Positions 14,762 through 23,618 of a stretch of DNA of 32,449 nt are shown here, piece after piece. Every line of letters begins with the position of its first letter. Position 1 is the first letter of the stretch. Source of the stretch: an uncultured Marinilabiliaceae bacterium (GTDB taxonomy: Bacteria; Bacteroidota; Bacteroidia; Bacteroidales; Marinilabiliaceae); assembly GCA_937920475.1 (NCBI GenBank), contig CALEUX010000133.1:1-32449 (forward strand), in the 5' to 3' direction. Made by a program: the position numbers and the translations under genes. The notes under the pieces were generated by a model that searched no databases, was not told the DNA's origin, and saw nothing but the letters and a program-made list of their open reading frames with translations.

Positions 14762-16489
14762 ATGAGAAGAAGATGTATCAATTTAGCCGTTGTTTTGTTG
14801 GCCATTCTGTTGATTACAAACTGCAGAAGTTCAGGAAAAGTTCAGAATGACAGTTCCGATCTGGTTTTGTTAAATCAGGTTGGGTATCAAACCAACGCTC
14901 AAAAACTGGCCCTGGTAGCCGATGGAATTAATGAAGTTGTAATCATTGATACCGAAGGAACCGAGGTTTTCAGAACAGTGCCGGCTGCTGCATCATACTG
15001 GGATAAATCAGGGGATGCCGTTACTGTTATTGATTTCAGTGCAGTTAATGTTCCAGGGAAATACACCTTAATTTTACCCGGGCATAACCAAACGTATGAA
15101 ATCAATATCAGCGACCGCCCGTTTACTGAATTATCAAAAGCAGCTTTAAAGTCGTTCTATTATAACAGAACGGCCATAGCCATTGAACCTGAGTTTGGAG
15201 GCATCTGGGCCCGTCCGGCCGGCCACCCTGACACAGCGGTGCTGGTTCATGCTTCCGCAGCTACCGAAGCCCGCCCCGAAGGCACGGTTATTTCCTCACC
15301 CTTGGGCTGGTACGACGCTGGCGATTACAACAAGTATGTAGTTAACAGTGGTATAACCACTTACACCATGCTTCAGGCCTTTACCGATTATCAGGATTAT
15401 TTCAGGAGTCTCAACATCAACATTCCCGAATCGGGCGGACCAATTCCTGATGTTTTGGCCGAAACACTGTTCAATCTCAGGTGGGTGCTTACCATGCAGG
15501 ATCCGAATGATGGTGGCGTTTATCATAAACTAACCAATAAGCAGTTCGATGCGTTTGTGATGCCACATGAAGCCATTGCCGAGCGATACGTAGTTCAGAA
15601 AGGAACAGCAGCTGCCTTAAATTTTGCAGCCTTGGCCGGTAAGGGATACAGAACCCTCCATACCTGGAACAATGAACTACCCGGATTGGCCGACTCCTGT
15701 TTGCGGATGGCCGAATTTGCCTGGAAATGGGCTGTGAAAAATCCTGAAGTTGAATACAAACAACCCGAAGACATTGCTACCGGGGGTTATGGCGATAAAA
15801 ATTTCAACGATGAATGGTTCTGGGCAGCCAGTGAACTCTATCTGGCTACAGGCAAAAAGGAGTATCTGGATGTAATTCTTGAGAAATATTCAAAACCATT
15901 GGTACCAACATGGAACCAAACATATGCGTTGGGCTTTATTTCACTGCTCGATAATTATGAATTGCTTCCTGAAACCATCAAAAACACCAACTTAAGGGAA
16001 GATTTTCTTACTCTGGTTGATGAGTTGACCGAAATATCAAAAACATCGCCCTATGCTGTCAGTATTGAAAATTTTGCATGGGGGAGCAATTCCGATGTTG
16101 CCAACCATGGTATGCTGAAACTGTTTGCTTTTAAAATTACCGGAAACGACGATTATTTGGTATCAGCCTTATCTGATATGGATTACATACTTGGCAGAAA
16201 TGCTACAGGTTATTGCTTTGTAACCGGTTTTGGACATAAAAAAGTAATGAATATTCACCATCGTCCCTCAGGCGCCGATGGTATTGAAGATCCTGTTCCC
16301 GGCTTCCTTTCAGGCGGACCAAACCTTTCGGTGCTCACCGATTGTGGCCCGGATGTAGAACGAAGCCCCTACCCCGCCAAATCGTTTGTTGATTTGGAAT
16401 GCAGCTATTCAACCAATGAAATAGCAATTAATTGGAATGCCCCACTGGTCTATTTAGTTGCTGGTTTAGATGCACTATTGACCCGATAA
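14762..16489 (+). CDS. GH9 endoglucanase-family lipoprotein with N-terminal Ig-like domain
   Basis: A 575-residue glycoside hydrolase. The signal peptide ends in the lipobox ITNC (Cys21). Residues about 33-115 are the immunoglobulin-like CelD_N domain (VLLNQVGYQTNAQKLALV). The (alpha/alpha)6 GH9 catalytic domain follows: YDAGDYNKYVV with Asp185 and Asp188 as the nucleophilic-water pair, the substrate-binding histidines in HHRPS (499-500), and the general acid Glu553 in YSTNEIAINWNAPL. All key residues are kept. The mature N-terminus (CRSSGKVQ) lacks the acidic surface-export signal, so it probably faces the periplasm. It should cut beta-1,4-glucan oligomers between the SusCD importer and the phosphorylase. 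GH9 enzymes with this layout may be endo- or exo-acting. Confidence 0.93.
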   Translation: MRRRCINLAVVLLAILLITNCRSSGKVQNDSSDLVLLNQVGYQTNAQKLALVADGINEVVIIDTEGTEVFRTVPAAASYWDKSGDAVTVIDFSAVNVPGKYTLILPGHNQTYEINISDRPFTELSKAALKSFYYNRTAIAIEPEFGGIWARPAGHPDTAVLVHASAATEARPEGTVISSPLGWYDAGDYNKYVVNSGITTYTMLQAFTDYQDYFRSLNINIPESGGPIPDVLAETLFNLRWVLTMQDPNDGGVYHKLTNKQFDAFVMPHEAIAERYVVQKGTAAALNFAALAGKGYRTLHTWNNELPGLADSCLRMAEFAWKWAVKNPEVEYKQPEDIATGGYGDKNFNDEWFWAASELYLATGKKEYLDVILEKYSKPLVPTWNQTYALGFISLLDNYELLPETIKNTNLREDFLTLVDELTEISKTSPYAVSIENFAWGSNSDVANHGMLKLFAFKITGNDDYLVSALSDMDYILGRNATGYCFVTGFGHKKVMNIHHRPSGADGIEDPVPGFLSGGPNLSVLTDCGPDVERSPYPAKSFVDLECSYSTNEIAINWNAPLVYLVAGLDALLTR

Positions 16490-16495
16490 AAAAAA

Positions 16496-16540
16496 GACAC
16501 CCCTCCGGAAAAATTTGGCCATTGGACCGGAAGGAGTGCC
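16496..16540 (+). promoter_or_regulatory. Intercistronic hairpin between GH9 and SusC genes
   Basis: GACACCCCTCCGG (16496-16508) and CCGGAAGGAGTGCC (16527-16540) pair with a few wobble or bulged positions. It begins 7 bases past the GH9 stop and ends 49 bases before the SusC ATG. On the plus strand no T-tract follows, so termination is doubtful. It could be an RNA-processing or stability element that sets different SusCD and enzyme levels. On the other strand the hairpin would be followed by a T-run. Confidence 0.5.
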
Positions 16541-16589
16541 TCATCTTGAGTTCAACTATCTATTAATTAAACCAAGAAATTCCAAAATT

Positions 16590-19500
16590 ATGGAAAAAAA
16601 ATGTTCTTTCTTTAAATTTGACCTGTTAAAAATGGTCAATTTTTGTAATGTCAGGCACTTGCTTAAACCAGGCATTGCATTTTTACTATGTTTGTTCACA
16701 ATTTCTAACGGCTTTGCTCAAAGCCGGATGTTAACCGGAAAAGTCTCCGGAACTCAAAACGAACCGCTTCCCGGTGTAAATGTGGTAGTAAAAGGTACCC
16801 TCAATGGTACAGTTACTGATGTTGACGGGAACTTTAGATTAGAAGCTGCTGCCAGCGATATCCTGGTTTTTAGTTTCGTAGGTTTTTCCGAGCAGGAAAT
16901 AACTGTTGGCAATCAAACAGTTATCAACGTAATTCTAAAAGAATCAACCCGCGATTTGGACGAAATCGTTGTTGTGGGTTATGGTGTTCAGAGAAAGTCG
17001 TTGGTTACAGGAGCCATTTCAAGTGTAAAAGCCGACGATTTGGCTGCTATTCCTGCCACCCGTGTTGAACAGGCACTTCAAGGCCGAACAGCAGGTGTTA
17101 GTATAATGCCCACATCAGGCTCTCCTGGTGCCGGCGCCAAATTGCGTATCAGAGGTACCAACACCAACGGCAATGCCAACCCTTTATTTATTGTTGATGG
17201 AATGAAAACCGGAAGTATTGATAATATTGAACCGGCCGACATTGAGTCCATCGAAATTCTTAAAGATGCAGCCTCAGCTGCCATTTATGGTACCGAAGGT
17301 GCCAATGGCGTTATCATTATCTCCACCAAAAAAGGTAAAAGTGGTGAAGGTGTTATAAGCTACGACTTCCAGTATGGTATTCAGAGCGTTAAAACCAAAA
17401 TGGAACTGATGAATGCTCAGGAATACAAGAAGTACATGGAAGAATCGGGCATTAATATTACACTTCCGGCAGGAACAGGGAATGGCACCAACTGGTTGGA
17501 TGAAATTTTTGAAACTGCCCCGATGCAAAAACACCACCTGAGTTTTTCCGGTGGCAACGACAGAACTTCCTATCTCACTTCAGGTTCGTATGTGAGTCAG
17601 GATGGTGTTGTGGGTGGCAAAAGTGCATCTTACGAGCGTTTTACATTCCGACTTAACGGAACCCATAAAGTAAAAGAGTGGTTCGAAATTGGCAACACAC
17701 TTTCTTTTTCTCATTCAACCCGCCGGTCGATTGGTGAAGATGATGAGTACCGTGGTATCTTGAACAACGCCTTATTAATGGATCCCGCAACTCCGGTTAA
17801 ATACGCCATTGGCCGCGAACCTCAGAAAATCAAAGACCTTGTAGAATCAGGTCAAACCATTCTCCAGGATTCGAAAGGTCGTTATTATGCTCTACCACTT
17901 TATGTTACCGGTGAAACAGGAAACCCTGTTGCGTTGTTGCAAACTTATAAGGGCCGTTTTACTCAGGATAAGCTGCTCTCAACATTCTATGGTACTATTA
18001 AGCCAATGAAAGGTTTATCGCTCACTTCACGTTTTGGTGTCGATTTAACCTATCAGCAAAACCATAGCTGGAACCCAAAATACTATTTCTCAAGCGAACG
18101 CAATAACGGCATCAACTCTATTACCGACAATATCGACAAATATTTCTCGTGGTTGTGGGAAAATTTTGGCACCTATAACATAAAAATTGGCGACCATGAT
18201 GTCACCGCCTTGCTGGGTTATTCAGCTGAAAAATACCAACACCCCAGTTTCTACCTCTATTCGGCACCTATGGCCAAGGAAGGTGATGCCTATTCCTATC
18301 ATTCGCACACCACATCGCGCGAAAACGACCGCGTGGGCAGCGATATGAGCGAACAGACCATGACCTCAATTTTCAGCCGGATTTCTTATAACTACATGGG
18401 ACGATACATGGTGGAAGCTTCAATACGTCGCGATGCAGCCAGCGTTTTCCCAACCAATAAAAAAGCCGCAGTTTTTCCAGCTCTATCTGCCGGATGGATT
18501 GTTTCGGAAGAAGGATTCTGGGGCTTTGATGCCATTAATTATTTAAAAGCCCGCGTTAGCTGGGGCCAAAACGGTAGCAAATCGAACCTTCCGGGTAACG
18601 AAGATAAAGAATTCTGGACAGTTTCAGGCGTATTCTATCCAAACCCTACAGGCGGTCTATATTCGGGTGCTGAAATTGACAAGCTTACCAACGATAATCT
18701 TAAATGGGAACGTACCGAACAACTTGCGATAGGATTGGACTTTAGATTCCTGGACAGCAAAATTGCTTTCTCAGCCGATTATTACAATAAAAAAACCCGC
18801 GACCTGATTATTATTCCAAGCTTGCCACTGTCGGTGGGTAACGATTTCCCCTTTATGAATGGTGGTGACGTTACAAATAAAGGGTTTGAATTTGAACTGG
18901 GCTACAATGATCAGTTTGGAGATCTGAAGTTCAGTGCCAATTTGAACTTATCAACCTTAAAGAATGAAGTTACTAAACTGGCAGTTGATGCACCTGTAGC
19001 CGGAGCCAATGTTCGTGGTTACGACCTGTCGTGGTTCGAGCAGGGAAAACCCATTTGGTATTTTAGCGGATATAAAACCAAGGGCATTAATAAAACCACC
19101 GGTATGCCAAATATCGTGGATGTTAGCAAGGACGGAAACATTACTGCCGCTGATATTACCATGATTGGTGACCCGCATCCCGACTTTTTATTTGGGGCCA
19201 ATTTCACTGCCGAATATAAAAACTTCGATTTGGGCATATTCCTGCAGGGTACATACGGTAATGATATTTATACAGCATGGTTCCGTCCCGACAGGGCCGA
19301 ATCGAACAAACCCCGATACATGTACACCAACCGTTGGACACCTTCCAACACCAATGCAAGCTGGCCCAAAGCCGACAATAGCAGCGAATATATTTACCGT
19401 AGTGATTTTATGATTCAGGACGGTTCGTATATGCGCATTAAGCAAATTCAGCTGGGTTATACCATGCCAAAAAATTTGATTCAGAAAGTGGGCTTAAACA

Positions 19501-19661
19501 AAACAAGAGTTTATGTTTCGCTTGACGATTTCTTCACTTTTACCAAATACAAAGGGCTCGATCCTGAATCGGGAAGTAACAACGACCGCAGTCAGGGCAT
19601 CGACCGTGGCGTTTACCCAATTCCACGCAAGGTAATGTTTGGTTTATCTGTTAATTTCTAG
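16590..19661 (+). CDS. SusC-family TonB-dependent oligosaccharide importer
   Basis: A 1023-residue outer-membrane transporter from the ATG at 16590. A TTG at 16515 in frame would add 25 residues that overlap the upstream hairpin and precede the signal peptide, so I reject it. The signal peptide (LLKPGIAFLLCLFTISNGFA) ends before QSRMLTG. Residues about 48-125 are the carboxypeptidase-like beta-sandwich (GKVSGTQNEPLPGVNVVVKG). The TonB-box region LDEIVVVGYGVQRKSLVTGA follows, then the plug domain (GRTAGVSIMPTSGSPGAGAK, LFIVDGM, ILKDAASAAIYGTEGANGV), and a barrel to the terminal phenylalanine (FGLSVNF). It pairs with the SusD gene 117 bases downstream. I infer cello-oligosaccharides or mixed beta-glucan fragments as cargo from the GH94 and GH9 neighbours. 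Confidence 0.95.
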   Translation: MEKKCSFFKFDLLKMVNFCNVRHLLKPGIAFLLCLFTISNGFAQSRMLTGKVSGTQNEPLPGVNVVVKGTLNGTVTDVDGNFRLEAAASDILVFSFVGFSEQEITVGNQTVINVILKESTRDLDEIVVVGYGVQRKSLVTGAISSVKADDLAAIPATRVEQALQGRTAGVSIMPTSGSPGAGAKLRIRGTNTNGNANPLFIVDGMKTGSIDNIEPADIESIEILKDAASAAIYGTEGANGVIIISTKKGKSGEGVISYDFQYGIQSVKTKMELMNAQEYKKYMEESGINITLPAGTGNGTNWLDEIFETAPMQKHHLSFSGGNDRTSYLTSGSYVSQDGVVGGKSASYERFTFRLNGTHKVKEWFEIGNTLSFSHSTRRSIGEDDEYRGILNNALLMDPATPVKYAIGREPQKIKDLVESGQTILQDSKGRYYALPLYVTGETGNPVALLQTYKGRFTQDKLLSTFYGTIKPMKGLSLTSRFGVDLTYQQNHSWNPKYYFSSERNNGINSITDNIDKYFSWLWENFGTYNIKIGDHDVTALLGYSAEKYQHPSFYLYSAPMAKEGDAYSYHSHTTSRENDRVGSDMSEQTMTSIFSRISYNYMGRYMVEASIRRDAASVFPTNKKAAVFPALSAGWIVSEEGFWGFDAINYLKARVSWGQNGSKSNLPGNEDKEFWTVSGVFYPNPTGGLYSGAEIDKLTNDNLKWERTEQLAIGLDFRFLDSKIAFSADYYNKKTRDLIIIPSLPLSVGNDFPFMNGGDVTNKGFEFELGYNDQFGDLKFSANLNLSTLKNEVTKLAVDAPVAGANVRGYDLSWFEQGKPIWYFSGYKTKGINKTTGMPNIVDVSKDGNITAADITMIGDPHPDFLFGANFTAEYKNFDLGIFLQGTYGNDIYTAWFRPDRAESNKPRYMYTNRWTPSNTNASWPKADNSSEYIYRSDFMIQDGSYMRIKQIQLGYTMPKNLIQKVGLNKTRVYVSLDDFFTFTKYKGLDPESGSNNDRSQGIDRGVYPIPRKVMFGLSVNF

Positions 19662-19778
19662 TTCAAACAAATTAGCAGGTTAAAGAACCAACCAAAAGTG
19701 AATAAAATCAACAGAATGGAATCCGTTCCTCTGGACACAATGGTTCCATAAGTCCATAACAAATTAAATTTTATCACG

Positions 19779-21332
19779 ATGAAACGATCAAACAATATAA
19801 TTAAAGTGTTGCCGGTTTTTTTGCTCCTGTTGTTGAGCCCGGCTTGTAACGACAGTTTCCTTGAAATCACCCCTGCCGGTAGAATATCAAGTGACAACTT
19901 CCCCAAAAATGACGATGAAGCTTTTTCGGCCATCATCGGAGTGTATAATTTTATGCAGTGGAATTACGGTCGCGATTGGAACAGCGCCTATTTTGCCAAA
20001 AACCTGCCAGCCGACGATTGTAACGCCGGTTCATCGGCCAGTGACCAGTTGCCCTATCAGAATTTGGACGATTTTAAAAATGAAACCGACAATCCTGTAA
20101 CCACAGCTATTTGGGAAGGATTTTATAAAACCATTAACCTTTGCAATACCATTATTGAAAGGGTTGAGCCCAAAAATGATTTAACGAAGCAGATTGTTGC
20201 TGAAGCAAAAGTTCTGAGGGCTTTTAACTATTTCGAATTGGTTGTAATGTATGGCGATGTGCCGTTTTTCTTTGTAAATCCGGCTACCGCAGCTGAATTT
20301 CATAAACCCCGCACGCCCAAGGCCACCATTTATTCAGAATTGGAAACTGATTTAATTGCGGCAATTGCCGATCTCCCTTTAAAGAGTCAACTTCCGGCTG
20401 CAGAGAAATTCAGAGTTTCAAAAGGTACAGCCCAATCAATACTCGGCAAAATTTATCTGTATCAGGAAAAATGGGCTTTGGCACATGGTGTTTTGAGTCA
20501 GGTAATTTCATCTCAGGAATACAGTCTTGAGCCTGATTTTAGAGATGTTTGGCTGAAAAAAGGCGCTTTGGGCGTTGAATCAATTTTAGAAGTGCTGTAT
20601 ACCAGTGGCGAAGGCTACACCTGGGGTAATTTTAGTTGGGGTGGTGGCAGCGAAAGTAACATCCACGCTCAGTTGATGGGCCCACGCGATAATTTGTTTG
20701 GCAATGTATCGGCAGTTGGTCTTATAAATGGCTGGGGATTTAACTTACCTACAGCTAAAATTGGAGCTGCTTTTACTGCCATGGGCGATAACGGCCCAAG
20801 GTATAAAGGTACTGTTATGAAAGATACCGAATTTATTGCCGCAGGTGGGCAAATACTTGGAAGCGAAGATAACTGGCACGATTACGAAGGATATTTGCGC
20901 ATAAAATATGCCACCCGTGCCGATGAAACCAATACTTCTCCAGGTGTAACGCCTGAGTTGAACTATGGTATTAACTGGCGTTTAATTCGCTATGCAGATG
21001 TTTTGCTAATGGCCGCAGAAGCTTATAACGAAGATAATAAACCAGGACAAGGGGTTCTTGAAATTAACAAAGTCAGAAACCGCGCAGAACTGGCTGCTCT
21101 GCCATTAGATATTAACCAGACTGCTCTTCGTGAAGCTATTATGAAAGAGCGCCAACTGGAGCTTGCCTTCGAAGGTAGTCGTTATTGGGATTTAATTCGC
21201 TGGGGAAAAGCCGAACAGGAACTTTCAACGTTAGGTTTCAGAGCCCCAAAGCATCAATTATTTCCAATTCCTGCCAACGAGATAAGAGCTAACAATGCTA
21301 TTTCTACAGCAGATCAAAATCCGGGTCACTAA
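19779..21332 (+). CDS. SusD/RagB-family surface glycan-binding lipoprotein
   Basis: A 517-residue lipoprotein with lipobox SPAC (Cys23), followed by NDSFLEITP, the standard SusD start. TPR-like helices lie at about 100-250 (EAKVLRAFNYFELVVMYGDV is typical) and the C-terminal SusD signature at 440-500 (MKERQLELAFEGSRYWDLIR). SusD caps the SusC barrel at the cell surface and helps load oligosaccharides. It is the last gene of the cellodextrin locus; a strong hairpin terminator lies about 110 bases downstream. No separate surface glycan-binding protein (SusE/F-like) follows. Confidence 0.95.
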   Translation: MKRSNNIIKVLPVFLLLLLSPACNDSFLEITPAGRISSDNFPKNDDEAFSAIIGVYNFMQWNYGRDWNSAYFAKNLPADDCNAGSSASDQLPYQNLDDFKNETDNPVTTAIWEGFYKTINLCNTIIERVEPKNDLTKQIVAEAKVLRAFNYFELVVMYGDVPFFFVNPATAAEFHKPRTPKATIYSELETDLIAAIADLPLKSQLPAAEKFRVSKGTAQSILGKIYLYQEKWALAHGVLSQVISSQEYSLEPDFRDVWLKKGALGVESILEVLYTSGEGYTWGNFSWGGGSESNIHAQLMGPRDNLFGNVSAVGLINGWGFNLPTAKIGAAFTAMGDNGPRYKGTVMKDTEFIAAGGQILGSEDNWHDYEGYLRIKYATRADETNTSPGVTPELNYGINWRLIRYADVLLMAAEAYNEDNKPGQGVLEINKVRNRAELAALPLDINQTALREAIMKERQLELAFEGSRYWDLIRWGKAEQELSTLGFRAPKHQLFPIPANEIRANNAISTADQNPGH

Positions 21333-21361
21333 GTTTTCTCTTGTGTTTTTCTTCTTTTAAT

Positions 21362-21472
21362 GGAGGCTGTCTCATAAGTTTTTTTAAGGCTCTGAAAATT
21401 GAGTATTTGAAAAACTACTCGGGTAGGAGTACGAATAAAAAGAGGGTGTCTCTGACTTTTGAGACACCCTCC
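21362..21472 (+). repeat. Small inverted-repeat element ending in a terminator hairpin
   Basis: GGAGGCTGTCTCATAAG (21362-21378) is the imperfect inverse (15 of 17) of CTTTTGAGACACCCTCC (21456-21472). The right end also forms a tighter hairpin with GAGGGTGTCTC (21442-21452). The left end GAGGCTGTCT is shared with the MITE-like element at 6244. The element is 111 bases with no coding capacity. Confidence 0.5.
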
Positions 21473-21478
21473 TGTTTA
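21442..21478 (+). terminator. Terminator of the SusCD/cellodextrin locus
   Basis: Perfect 11-base arms GAGGGTGTCTC (21442-21452) and GAGACACCCTC (21461-21471) with an 8-base loop, followed by CTGTTTATT. The strong stem and position between convergent genes (SusD and the DUF3078 gene) suit termination, possibly from both sides. Confidence 0.75.
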
Positions 21479-21548
21479 TTGATGTTATAAATCTCTTGGT
21501 AAAGTCCAAATTGAACTATTTCAATTGGTTTAAACCGATCAAATCATG

Positions 21549-22433
21549 TTAAAATTTAAAGTTTAACCCAAAACCCAATAACTGTTTGGTTTGAACTCGG
21601 GGCCCCTTTTCAACACCTGATGCATTAACATACTTAATATCGTGATCGTACAATAGGTTGAGTGCAAAAACCGCTGATAAATAATTATTAACTTTCATAT
21701 TAACGCGGGCTTCCCAATCCACATCAATGTGCTGAGGATCATTCCCCAGATTGGAAAACAAATCGAGCCGGGTAAAAAAATCAACGTTTTTTAATACATT
21801 GCTTTTCTTATAAACGGTCTTTAACAATGCACCATATTCACTTTTCAAATTATCGCCGGGGTCAACTCCATAAGCTCCGGCATTTGATAAATCTTCATCA
21901 AGAACAATGGTCATTTTACTGGTTATAGGCGATAAATAAAGAGAAAACTCATCGTAAGGTTTATAATCCATCCCAACTGAGAACAACATGTAAGCCGGCG
22001 AAAATAACTCTGAAATACGGATGGTATTGGAAGGAGGATTCTGATACCCTGTTGTCATTTGAGTTTTTAAATCAATTAAACCTGAATAATACCACGATTT
22101 GCCAGCCAAATATCCATACTTGGAAGTTATATAAATCCGGTCTTCGGTTTTTACAAAATTATCTGAGCCAAGTTTTGTCAGGCCATAACCCATCAAAAGC
22201 GTATTGTCCCAAACGCTTTTGTTCTTTTTATAATTAGCAAAAGCGTTTACAAAAAAAGTTCCTGCCATGGAGTTTTTACCTCCGGCCGACCAGTTATTGA
22301 GCGAAACCTGAGAAAACGTAAAGGAGAAATCGCCACCGTTTTTCCAGTTTTTAAGCGAATCAGGCTTCTGTTCTGCATTCAGGAGCAGCGGCATTATCAG
22401 TAAAACTGATATGGTTAAGAGTTTACATTTCAT
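21549..22433 (-). CDS. DUF3078-family outer-membrane protein
   Basis: A 294-residue protein with a signal peptide (KLLTISVLLIMPLLLNAEQ). The mature region opens with KNGGDFSFTFSQVSLNNWSA, the usual DUF3078 start, and continues as amphipathic beta-strands up to a terminal phenylalanine (LGFGLNFKF), as expected for a small beta-barrel in the outer membrane. The function of DUF3078 is not established. It is a minus-strand gene 79 bases downstream of the MscS gene, with a weak inverted repeat (GCATGTA/TACATGC at 22464-22503) in the gap, so the two may be cotranscribed or not. Confidence 0.85.
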   Translation of the reverse strand: MKCKLLTISVLLIMPLLLNAEQKPDSLKNWKNGGDFSFTFSQVSLNNWSAGGKNSMAGTFFVNAFANYKKNKSVWDNTLLMGYGLTKLGSDNFVKTEDRIYITSKYGYLAGKSWYYSGLIDLKTQMTTGYQNPPSNTIRISELFSPAYMLFSVGMDYKPYDEFSLYLSPITSKMTIVLDEDLSNAGAYGVDPGDNLKSEYGALLKTVYKKSNVLKNVDFFTRLDLFSNLGNDPQHIDVDWEARVNMKVNNYLSAVFALNLLYDHDIKYVNASGVEKGPRVQTKQLLGFGLNFKF

Positions 22434-22512
22434 TTAGCAGGGTTTTAAGTTGAATGCCTTTTTGCATGTATCCGGCACTCGGGTTAACACATTACGTACA
22501 TGCCCATAAATG

Positions 22513-23340
22513 TTATTTAGCTTGTTTTAAATGCACATCGCGCTGAGGAAATGGAATAGTAATTCCTCGATTATCAAACTCTTTTTTAACTTTTTCATTC
22601 ATTGTAAAAAATACATCCCAGTAATTGGGAGCATCCACCCATACTCTGGTTACCAGGTTAACAGAGCTGTCGCCCAATGAAATTACGCCCACAAAGGGTT
22701 GAGGATCTTTGTGAATTCGTTCATCGGCATTCATCAGTTCAAGAATAATTTCCCGGGCTTTATCGATACTATCCCCATAACTGATGCCAAATGTCCAATC
22801 AACGCGCCGAAGCGGTTCTGAGGAGTAGTTAATCATCGAACCCGTACTTAACCCACCATTTGGAATAATAATGGTTTTGCGGTCGGGTGTATTCAGGATG
22901 GTGTGAAAAATCTGTATCTCCTTAACAATTCCGGTATATCCCTGCGCTTCAACAAAATCGCCAACTTTAAACGGTTTAAAAATCAACAGCATTACCCCAC
23001 CGGCAAAGTTCTGCAAAGTGCCCGATAAGGCCATACCAAAAGCAATACCAGCAGCACCCAGCAGCGCAATAAATGAAGTCATTTGAACCCCAACCATTGT
23101 TATAACGCTAATAAACAGGAGTATCTTAAGAATAACAGCAATTAACTGTATTAAAAATGTTTGGAGGGTTTGTTCAAACGCCCTTAATTCAAATATTTTG
23201 CGCAAAACTTTTGACAGTCTGCTAATCAGCCACAAGCCAATTACCAATGTGGCAATGGCCAATAACAGCTTTCCACCGTACGTTATACCCAGTTCAATAA
23301 GTTTATCAGATGCCGGCAGCATTGTAGTTAACTCATCCAT
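22513..23340 (-). CDS. Small-conductance mechanosensitive channel (MscS family)
   Basis: A 275-residue inner-membrane channel. Three helices are visible at about 22-40, 62-84 and 88-118. The third is the glycine/alanine-rich pore helix (LGAAGIAFGMALSGTLQNFA), followed by the FKPFKVGDFVEAQGYTG beta-domain start and the conserved IIIPNGGLSTGSMINYS. Its length equals that of E. coli MscS (286), with a C-terminal alpha/beta domain up to TIPFPQRDVHL. It opens on membrane tension to release solutes during hypo-osmotic shock. It has no functional link to the neighbouring genes that I can see. Confidence 0.94.
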   Translation of the reverse strand: MDELTTMLPASDKLIELGITYGGKLLLAIATLVIGLWLISRLSKVLRKIFELRAFEQTLQTFLIQLIAVILKILLFISVITMVGVQMTSFIALLGAAGIAFGMALSGTLQNFAGGVMLLIFKPFKVGDFVEAQGYTGIVKEIQIFHTILNTPDRKTIIIPNGGLSTGSMINYSSEPLRRVDWTFGISYGDSIDKAREIILELMNADERIHKDPQPFVGVISLGDSSVNLVTRVWVDAPNYWDVFFTMNEKVKKEFDNRGITIPFPQRDVHLKQAK

Positions 23341-23557
23341 TTTAGATTATTTTTCTCAATTTAACAATATATTTTGTCAAAACAAATTTATGAACTAAAT
23401 ATTCAAAAAGCGTGTAAATGGTGATTAAAATAACACCCTTTTATTGATAGGATAAGGGAGGCAAAGTAAAAATTAGAATCAATGAGTTCAAAAAAGAAAC
23501 ACAAAACAGCCAACCTTAATTGACACTAAGGGCCGATGTTTAATCAATCACAAAGTA

Positions 23558-23596
23558 ATAATAAAAAAGCTGTTAACTACTTAGAGCTAACAGCTT
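23558..23596 (-). terminator. Terminator downstream of ribBA
   Basis: On the minus strand the arms AAGCTGTTA (23588-23596) and TAACAGCTT (23567-23575) form a perfect 9-base stem with a 12-base loop, followed by a T-rich run (TTTTATTATT). It lies 23 bases past the ribBA stop. Confidence 0.75.
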
Positions 23597-23618
23597 ATTC
23601 CTTTTAGTTGATGAAGTA

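Noticed and set aside
16515..16589. TTG start giving a longer SusC
   Set aside because: It would put 25 residues before the signal peptide and overlap the intercistronic hairpin; the ATG at 16590 fits better.
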